Shown here one piece after another: positions 58,860 to 64,000 of a stretch of DNA of 64,000 bases. Source of the DNA: Anaerolineae bacterium. GTDB taxonomy: Bacteria > Chloroflexota > Anaerolineae > Promineifilales > Promineifilaceae. Made by a program: the position numbers and the translations under genes. The stretch's first letter is position 1. Every line of letters begins with the position of its first letter. The notes beneath the pieces are model-generated. The model did no database searches. It was not told the DNA's origin and worked only from the letters and a program-made list of their open reading frames with translations. Location: contig JAHDWK010000007.1 of assembly GCA_023382655.1 (NCBI GenBank), positions 1 to 64,000 on the forward strand. Direction: 5' to 3'.

Positions 58860-59672
58860 TTAAATTTGACAATGTGGACAAAAATGCGTACTACGCCCGG
58901 CCAAAACAATGCGGCGCACCGGCGTACCACACTGTACACAGGGGTAGCCGGTACGCCGAAAAACAGCTACCGCATTTTGCATATCCCCTTTGCTGCCATC
59001 CGGCTTCACATACAAATCAATGCTGGCGCCTTCACGTTCAATTCCCAAACGGAGCGATTTTTGGATGGCGGCGTGCAGGGCGACCACCTCCTCTGGCGAT
59101 ACCGAATCGGCCGTCCGCTGTGGGTGCAGGTGGGCATAAAACAACGATTCATCGGCATAGATATTGCCAATGCCGGCTATAAATGCCTGGTCGAGCAAAA
59201 GGGGCTTGAGGATGCGGCTACGGCCGTGCAGCCGCTCAGCCAATCGTGCCACCGTAAACTCTGCTGCCAACGGTTCTGGCCCCAAACCACCCAACACCTG
59301 CTGCGGGTCCCGTACCAGATACACCCGGCCAAATTTGCGCTGGTCCCAAAAACGCAGTTCTTGTCCATTGTCCAACCCAAAAACCGTATGCACATGTTTA
59401 TCAGCCGGTTCGTCCCGCCTTACCACTAACAGCCGACCGGACATTTTGAGATGAATGATCAATGTTTCATCGTCGTCTAGCGAAAAAACCAGATATTTAG
59501 CCCGGCGATTGATGGCCGTGATGGCACGGCCGTGCAGCCGCATCTGCATCTCCGGCACAGTGGGTATCGCCACGTGTTTTGGCCAGCTATTTTGCACATA
59601 GGTGATGGTATGACCCACCAGGTACGGCCGTAACGCTCGCACTGTTGTTTCTACTTCTGGTAACTCCGGCAT
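58860..59672 (-). CDS. mutM: Formamidopyrimidine-DNA glycosylase
   Basis: Repairs oxidised purines such as 8-oxoguanine. The catalytic N-terminal proline is in MPELPEVETTVRAL, the conserved IHLKMSGRL and the C-terminal zinc finger CVQCGTPVRRI with FCPHCQ are present. 270 residues is normal. Confidence 0.94.
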   Translation of the reverse strand: MPELPEVETTVRALRPYLVGHTITYVQNSWPKHVAIPTVPEMQMRLHGRAITAINRRAKYLVFSLDDDETLIIHLKMSGRLLVVRRDEPADKHVHTVFGLDNGQELRFWDQRKFGRVYLVRDPQQVLGGLGPEPLAAEFTVARLAERLHGRSRILKPLLLDQAFIAGIGNIYADESLFYAHLHPQRTADSVSPEEVVALHAAIQKSLRLGIEREGASIDLYVKPDGSKGDMQNAVAVFRRTGYPCVQCGTPVRRIVLAGRSTHFCPHCQI

Positions 59673-59832
59673 GTCTCACCCATCAAATCAAGATTATTGC
59701 CGGGATTATAGCGCAATCCCCCCCACATCTCTAGACTTTTGACAGCCATTACCTTTCTGAACTAAAATCCTTTTCATCAAAAAGCTGCCTGTCGCCACAC
59801 TACGCCATTGCAGTTTTTATAAACGGTGCAAG

Positions 59833-60321
59833 ATGTATCCTGAAGATCGTGTGTTGGTCACGTACCTACCCAGACCATCCGATTTTACAATTCTGCAAGA
59901 GCAGGGTTGGTATCGCATTCCCCAAGACCATGCTCCCAAAGGATTGTTCGCCGAGTATTACGCCTTTTATTTTGGACGGCGTTTCGGTGATGAGAAATGG
60001 TCTATACGCTACTACGCGCCCCGGCTGGGGCATGAACTGGTGACGCGGCGCGTGTTATTCCCGGAGGAGAGCAATCACCCCCAGGCAGACGCCTGGTATT
60101 ACAAAGTCCAGCTTGGTCCCCTGCAATTAGTAGAGCGCCCCATCATCAGCCTACAATGGCGGCGTATCACCTTCATTCACACCACCTGGGATCGTTTCCT
60201 GGACGCCACGGAGATAAATGACCTGTTTGTGGAAGGGGGAAATTACGTAGATCGGCTGTATGCGACCTTGCGTGACGGCGAGGCAACCACCACCCAGGAG
60301 TATCAAACCGACACTTTGTAA
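59833..60321 (+). CDS. Conserved protein of unknown function
   Basis: A 162-residue protein (MYPEDRVLVTYLPRPSDFTI, LQEQGWYRIPQDHAPKGLFA) with Trp/Tyr-rich beta-strand segments (AFYFGRRFGDEKWSIRYYA, WRRITFIHTTWDRFLDA). I do not recognise a domain. No signal peptide or membrane helix. It stands alone with about 160 and 190 bases of spacer on either side. Confidence 0.6.
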   Translation: MYPEDRVLVTYLPRPSDFTILQEQGWYRIPQDHAPKGLFAEYYAFYFGRRFGDEKWSIRYYAPRLGHELVTRRVLFPEESNHPQADAWYYKVQLGPLQLVERPIISLQWRRITFIHTTWDRFLDATEINDLFVEGGNYVDRLYATLRDGEATTTQEYQTDTL

Positions 60322-60507
60322 ACGAGGGCAAGTAGGGACACGGCCGTCATTGACCCCGCGCATCATGACCATTTTCCTATGCCTCTCGCCACCGTTATTT
60401 GGACAAGAAACGAAAAAGTAATCCTATTCTTAACCAAACCTTTGTAAAAATGCACCGACACCTCAACCACTGGGGAACTTTACAAAAAGGCGATTCACAA
60501 CGATTAG

Positions 60508-61221
60508 ATGTATGCAGAATCCTTGTTATTGCCCGCCACCGGGAAGTTATACATGTACTTGCATAGCATCGTTAGTGACATTGACGACTATCTGCCATCC
60601 GCTCCCTATGTCCGGGAAGGGGGCAGTCTGCTGATGATGGTAGGCTTGCCCGGTACAGGCAAATCATCAGTTGTCGAAAAACTACAAAAAAAAGTCTCTT
60701 GCGTGGTTGTCAGCACCGACAACATCCGCCTCCTCATGCGCAACAAACCCACCTACACAGCAGCAGAAATGATGCTGGTCTATGAGGTTTGTTACTCCAT
60801 CATAGAAGCCCGCTTAAAACAAGGCCAGCGCGTGGTTTTTGATGCTTCCAACTATCTGGCCGCTCGTCGCGAACATCTTAAGAAAGTGGCCCAACGAGCC
60901 GGCGCCCCCGTAGCTGTGTGCTACGTTCAAGCCGGGCAGGATATCATTCGGGAACGGTTACAACAACGCAATAGTGGTAACCGGCGTGAAACTGACTTGT
61001 CAGATGCCGACTGGTCTGTGTATAAATGGATGGTCGAAGCACAAGAACCTGTTATCGGCGACCACCTCATTATAGATACCAGCAGCACGCCGGCCGCTGA
61101 ACTGGCCGCTGAACTGTATCATTACTGGGTAAACTGTGAAAAAGCTGCGGCAAGCGACCCTGATATACAATCCTCTAGCTGGGCCCGCCAACTTAGCCGC
61201 GCCGATAGCCTCAGTGGTTGA
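60508..61221 (+). CDS. P-loop kinase-like protein
   Basis: A 237-residue AAA/kinase-like protein with Walker A GLPGTGKSSVVEK near residue 48, and a later STDNIRLLMRN and VVFDASNYLAARRE, as in polynucleotide-kinase-like and zeta-toxin-like P-loop phosphotransferases. Substrate unknown. Its last 86 bases overlap the next gene's start in another frame, which is unusually long; either a real overlap or a frameshifted tail. Confidence 0.7.
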   Translation: MYAESLLLPATGKLYMYLHSIVSDIDDYLPSAPYVREGGSLLMMVGLPGTGKSSVVEKLQKKVSCVVVSTDNIRLLMRNKPTYTAAEMMLVYEVCYSIIEARLKQGQRVVFDASNYLAARREHLKKVAQRAGAPVAVCYVQAGQDIIRERLQQRNSGNRRETDLSDADWSVYKWMVEAQEPVIGDHLIIDTSSTPAAELAAELYHYWVNCEKAAASDPDIQSSSWARQLSRADSLSG

Positions 61222-62122
61222 ACTGTGGCAGGCGCATGGCTGGCAGGTCACAACCCAGGCCACCAATGCCCCTGGTCATGCTACCACCTTAGCCCAACAA
61301 GCAGCCACCGCCGGTCACCAGGTAGTGCTGGCTGCCGGCGGTGATGGCACGTTAGGCGAAGTTGCCAATGGCTTGGCCGGTACGGAAACCATTATGGCGC
61401 CGCTACCGATGGGCACGGCCAACTCCTTTGCTCGTGAACTACTCATGCCCCTGCCCAATCGCTTAGAAAAATACAAGCTGCGGGAAGCCGCGCAGACATT
61501 GTTGGCCGGCCGTGTCCAGTACATGGACATCGGCTGGCTGGAGGATGAGAAGGGCCACGGCCGTAACTGGCTACTGTGGGCAGGTACCGGCGTAGACGGT
61601 TATCTGGTCAACCGCGTCGAACCCCGACCCCGCTGGTCTAAACGATTGGGCCGCCTCGGATACTACATTCAAAGTCTGGCAGCCGCCCCTCATGTGCCCA
61701 CCATGAAAGGCATCGTCGAAGTGGATGGGGTGTGTTACGAAGATAACTTTGTGCTGGCGCTGATTAGCAACTGCCGTTTATATGCCGGTGGGCAAATTGT
61801 CCTCAGCCCAGACGCCTGCCTTGATGATGGGCTGGTGGAAGTGTGGCTGTTCCGGGGCAACGGACTGGCCGACACCGTGCAATTTCTGTATGAAGCCAAA
61901 TTTGCGCGCCACCATCATCATCCTAATGTGACGCACGTAGACGGCCGTGCCATCACCATTCGCGCCACCCCTCCTGCCCCTTGCCAGACCGACGGTGACA
62001 AAGCCGGTTATACCCCGCTGCATTTTTCGGTAAAAACCCGCGCCCTCCGCCTGCTTGCCCCCCAAACTGCCCCCACCGACCTCTTCTCTCTGCCCGGTGA
62101 ACCTCTGCCCGGTAGTTCGTAA
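61136..62122 (+). CDS. Diacylglycerol/lipid kinase family protein (YegS-like)
   Basis: A 328-residue lipid kinase-type protein: ATLIYNPLAGPANL at the N-terminus, the ATP-binding AAGGDGTLGEVANGL near 68 and PLPMGTANSFARELL. Typically it phosphorylates diacylglycerol or related lipids at the membrane. The GTG at 61136 is inside the upstream gene; the conserved start of the family fits this position. Confidence 0.85.
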   Translation: MKKLRQATLIYNPLAGPANLAAPIASVVELWQAHGWQVTTQATNAPGHATTLAQQAATAGHQVVLAAGGDGTLGEVANGLAGTETIMAPLPMGTANSFARELLMPLPNRLEKYKLREAAQTLLAGRVQYMDIGWLEDEKGHGRNWLLWAGTGVDGYLVNRVEPRPRWSKRLGRLGYYIQSLAAAPHVPTMKGIVEVDGVCYEDNFVLALISNCRLYAGGQIVLSPDACLDDGLVEVWLFRGNGLADTVQFLYEAKFARHHHHPNVTHVDGRAITIRATPPAPCQTDGDKAGYTPLHFSVKTRALRLLAPQTAPTDLFSLPGEPLPGSS

Positions 62123-62168
62123 TCCGTTATCCGTTATCGGACTTTGGATTACGGCTCACGCATCACGC
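62118..62168. repeat. Mirrored heptamer array between convergent genes
   Basis: TCGTAAT, CCGTTAT, CCGTTAT, CGGACTT, TGGATTA, CGGCTCA, CGCATCA, CGCCTCA in register. It begins before the lipid kinase stop and covers the 3' end of the rRNA methyltransferase gene. Confidence 0.82.
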
Positions 62169-63010
62169 CTCATCGGCAACACCACAAAACTGGCAACCGT
62201 CTCCACCACTGGCGTCTGCGCAATCGCCTCTTGTTGCGGCGGCGTCAGATGGCGCGCGCCAGGCATCATCTGGATCAGCAAAGATAACGAATGGTTATCC
62301 AGGTGCAAAGGAAACGCCATTGTTTGGACTGACTGCACTGTGAACAAATCGGCAAACTGCGCCGTAAGGAAAGCCTGTTTTTCTGCCTGTATTCCCAGCA
62401 AGCCAAACTGGCTGCGCAGCGATTGTAAATGGTCTGGGGCCGGAATCACAACCAGCAACAAACCACCAGGCGCTATTAACCGGGCAAATTCAGCCGGGTG
62501 GCGTGGCGCAAACAGATTCAACAGCACCCGCACGGATTGGTCAACAAAAGGAAGTTTGTCATAGACATCAACCACCAGGAAACGGCCGTGCTCCCCCACC
62601 CGTTTCGCTGCCATACGCACGGCCGTTTTGGCAATATCCACACCAAACAACACAACCGGTTGTCCGGCCAACTGTTGCGCCAGTCGCTCCAGGTAATATC
62701 CTTCACCACAACCCACGTCTACCACCACTGGCGTAGATTGTTCAGTAACGGCCGTAACCACCAACCCATTGACCAAATCCGACAGCGGCTCATAAAAACC
62801 CTGTGCCAGAAATTCCCGCCGCGCCCGCAGCATCTCTGATGCATCCCCCACCATCTCCGGCAGCTTCTTGTGGCGGCGCAGCAAATTGACATACCCTTCG
62901 CGGGCCACATCAAAGGAATGCCCTGCCGGGCACTGCCACGTCTGTGTGTAATCGGCTAACGGTTGCGCACAAATCGGGCAAACTAACGGCCGTATCCACT
63001 CACCACCCAT
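62156..63010 (-). CDS. 23S rRNA guanine-N1-methyltransferase, RlmA-like
   Basis: A SAM-dependent methyltransferase, 284 residues. The N-terminal zinc-finger (CPICAQPLADYTQTWQCPAG) and HSFDVAREGYVNLL are signature features of RlmA enzymes, and the Rossmann motif is VVDVGCGEGYYLERL. It probably methylates G745/G748 of 23S rRNA. The ATG at 63010 skips 21 codons of translated repeat. Confidence 0.88.
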   Translation of the reverse strand: MGGEWIRPLVCPICAQPLADYTQTWQCPAGHSFDVAREGYVNLLRRHKKLPEMVGDASEMLRARREFLAQGFYEPLSDLVNGLVVTAVTEQSTPVVVDVGCGEGYYLERLAQQLAGQPVVLFGVDIAKTAVRMAAKRVGEHGRFLVVDVYDKLPFVDQSVRVLLNLFAPRHPAEFARLIAPGGLLLVVIPAPDHLQSLRSQFGLLGIQAEKQAFLTAQFADLFTVQSVQTMAFPLHLDNHSLSLLIQMMPGARHLTPPQQEAIAQTPVVETVASFVVLPMRRDA

Positions 63011-63037
63011 AATCCATATCCTACCCCTATCTTCAGC

Positions 63038-63094
63038 GTGACACGTGATGCGTGATGCGTGACGCTCATTCACGGGTCACGCATCACGCCCTCA
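63038..63094. repeat. Mirrored heptamer array, GTGATGC / GCATCAC type
   Basis: GCGTGAC, ACGTGAT, GCGTGAT, GCGTGAC, GCTCATT, CACGGGT, CACGCAT, CACGCCC. The left part is complementary to the right. It ends at the LacI-type gene stop. Confidence 0.8.
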
Positions 63095-64000
63095 ATGGTG
63101 GCGGCTCACCGACTCCCGGATGATCAACTCCGATTGAAATGGCGCCAGTTCCAGCGGGACGCCTTTGATCAGTCGCAGTACGGCCGTGGCCGCCATTCGC
63201 CCCATCTCCTCCGCCGGTTGGCGCATGGTGGTCAGCGGTGGCGTCATAAAAGCCGAATCCGGCTGATCATCAAAACCCACCAGCGACACATCATCCGGCA
63301 CCCGGATACCGCGCCGGTACAGAGCCAGCCGTGCGCCAAATGCCATCTGATCATTGGCGCAAAAAATGGCGGAAAACGGCCGTCCCCGCATCAGCAACAT
63401 TTCCGCGGCCATCATACCGGACTGGCGGCGGAAATTCCCCTCAATAACCAGGTCTGGGTGCGGTTCAATGCCTACATCGGCCAACGCCTGCCGATACCCT
63501 TGCAGACGCTGCGCCGCATCTTCATGCGCCAGAATACCGGTGATATGCACAATGTCCCGGTGGCCTAAATCAATGAGATAGCGGGTGACAGCATACGCCC
63601 CCTGCTCATTATCTACATTCAGGCAGTGGTTATGTAGGCCAGGGAGTTCGCGGCCCACAATAATTAACGGCGTCCGCCGCGCCGTTTCCACTAACACCTC
63701 CTCCGGGCAGTAGCCGCCAATGAGGATCAGACCATCCACCCGCCGGTCTAAAAATGTTTCAATCGCTTTTTGTTCCGTTTCTGGCTGCCAACGGCCGTCG
63801 GCAAACAAGGGCGAGTACGGCGTATCTTCCAATCCTAATAACACGCCACGCATGACCACATCATAAACCGGCGAGCCAAAATTTTGTGTTAACACGCCAA
63901 TGCTTAACGATTGTCCGCTGGCCAGACTTTGGGCAAACACATTTGGCCTGTAGTTCAAAGCGGCCATGGCGGTCAACACAGCTTCCCGCTTATCCGCCGC
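63092..64000 (-). CDS. LacI-family transcriptional regulator, 5' end beyond the window
   Basis: A LacI/GalR repressor lacking its extreme N-terminus because the window ends. Visible: ALNYRPNVFAQSLASGQSLS, the hinge region, then the periplasmic-binding-protein-like effector domain (VPDDVSLVGFDDQPDSAFM near the end). The helix-turn-helix proper lies off the window. It probably controls a sugar-use operon beyond the edge. Confidence 0.92.
   Translation of the reverse strand, partial: AADKREAVLTAMAALNYRPNVFAQSLASGQSLSIGVLTQNFGSPVYDVVMRGVLLGLEDTPYSPLFADGRWQPETEQKAIETFLDRRVDGLILIGGYCPEEVLVETARRTPLIIVGRELPGLHNHCLNVDNEQGAYAVTRYLIDLGHRDIVHITGILAHEDAAQRLQGYRQALADVGIEPHPDLVIEGNFRRQSGMMAAEMLLMRGRPFSAIFCANDQMAFGARLALYRRGIRVPDDVSLVGFDDQPDSAFMTPPLTTMRQPAEEMGRMAATAVLRLIKGVPLELAPFQSELIIRESVSRHH

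Larger units (their letters stand above)
1..64000. repeat. Dispersed palindromic octamer ACGGCCGT, about 100 copies
   Basis: The perfect 8-bp palindrome ACGGCCGT occurs about 100 times by eye count, in genes and spacers alike (for example 120, 4266, 9137, 11640, 22320, 28670, 34300, 42973, 42991, 48030, 48062, 54201, 58708, 62619). At roughly 57% GC one or two copies would be expected by chance. In coding DNA it is read as TAV, as (N/D/Y)GR or as RP, which makes those tripeptides common. It behaves like a genome-wide iterated palindrome comparable to cyanobacterial HIP1 (GCGATCGC), but with another sequence. The longest copy-free stretch I saw is about 1.4-4.2 kb. Confidence 0.9.

Noticed and set aside
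59673..59832. Possible tRNA in the mutM spacer
   Set aside because: No T-arm or acceptor pairing is visible here, and I found no tRNA anywhere in the window.

Overview
The window looks like a piece of a mesophilic Chloroflexota chromosome, probably class Anaerolineae or a relative. Clues are the very long SecA, GAF-rich histidine kinases, lipoproteins with VEVTRIVEV stalks, Thr/Pro/Ala low-complexity tails, and secreted SANYQLDWF-type proteins. All identifications come from reading the sequence; no database search was run.

Layout. 1-8.9 kb: a minus-strand type I restriction-modification island (hsdR, hsdS, hsdM) with two extra genes in the operon: a CBS/HEPN-like/DUF4268 fusion and a double zinc-ribbon protein. 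It is littered with palindromes and carries a REP-associated transposase, an hsdS remnant and a truncated hsdM next to an IS-like end. 8.9-16.4 kb: a phosphatase-like protein, a thioesterase, [NiFe]-hydrogenase maturation genes (hypB, hypA, an endopeptidase, a cNMP-binding protein), two alpha-alpha toroid proteins, a metallo-beta-lactamase-fold protein and two secreted proteins. 16.5-23.3 kb: mvhA, mvhG, mvhD, hdrA, hdrB and hdrC, a complete MvhADG-HdrABC set for H2 oxidation with flavin-based electron bifurcation, behind a possible structured RNA leader. 23.7-38.1 kb: NrfD and TAT-type Fe-S proteins, a b-type cytochrome and six multihaem c-type cytochromes (about 57 haem-binding motifs), two of which are collagen-like lipoproteins. 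38.4-64 kb: ordinary genes (clpS, an aminotransferase, a DapA-family lyase, rpmB, rpmG, a Zn/Mn ABC importer with a Fur-family regulator, an SH3b protein, a B12-binding mutase subunit with meaB, prs, secA, a five-GAF kinase, adenosine deaminase, mutM, a lipid kinase, an rRNA methyltransferase and a LacI-family regulator).

How the genes may work together. The hydrogenase, its maturation genes, Hdr and the cytochrome cluster are contiguous. They suggest an H2-linked redox system that can move electrons across the membrane to haem proteins outside it, with an NrfD/Fe-S module as quinone-side connector. That link is inference from proximity.

The most unusual signals are not genes. (1) The palindromic octamer ACGGCCGT occurs about 100 times, where one or two are expected, much like HIP1 of cyanobacteria. 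(2) Many spacers are built of degenerate 7-bp tandem units (CGTAATC-type then GATTACG-type, so the array mirrors itself), with further arrays of other heptamers. (3) Palindromes with different stems share a TTT-NNN-AAA centre; they flank a REP-associated transposase and have entered hsdR without breaking its frame. The leading candidate for an undescribed protein system is the CBS/HEPN-like/DUF4268 gene with its zinc-ribbon partner inside the type I R-M operon.
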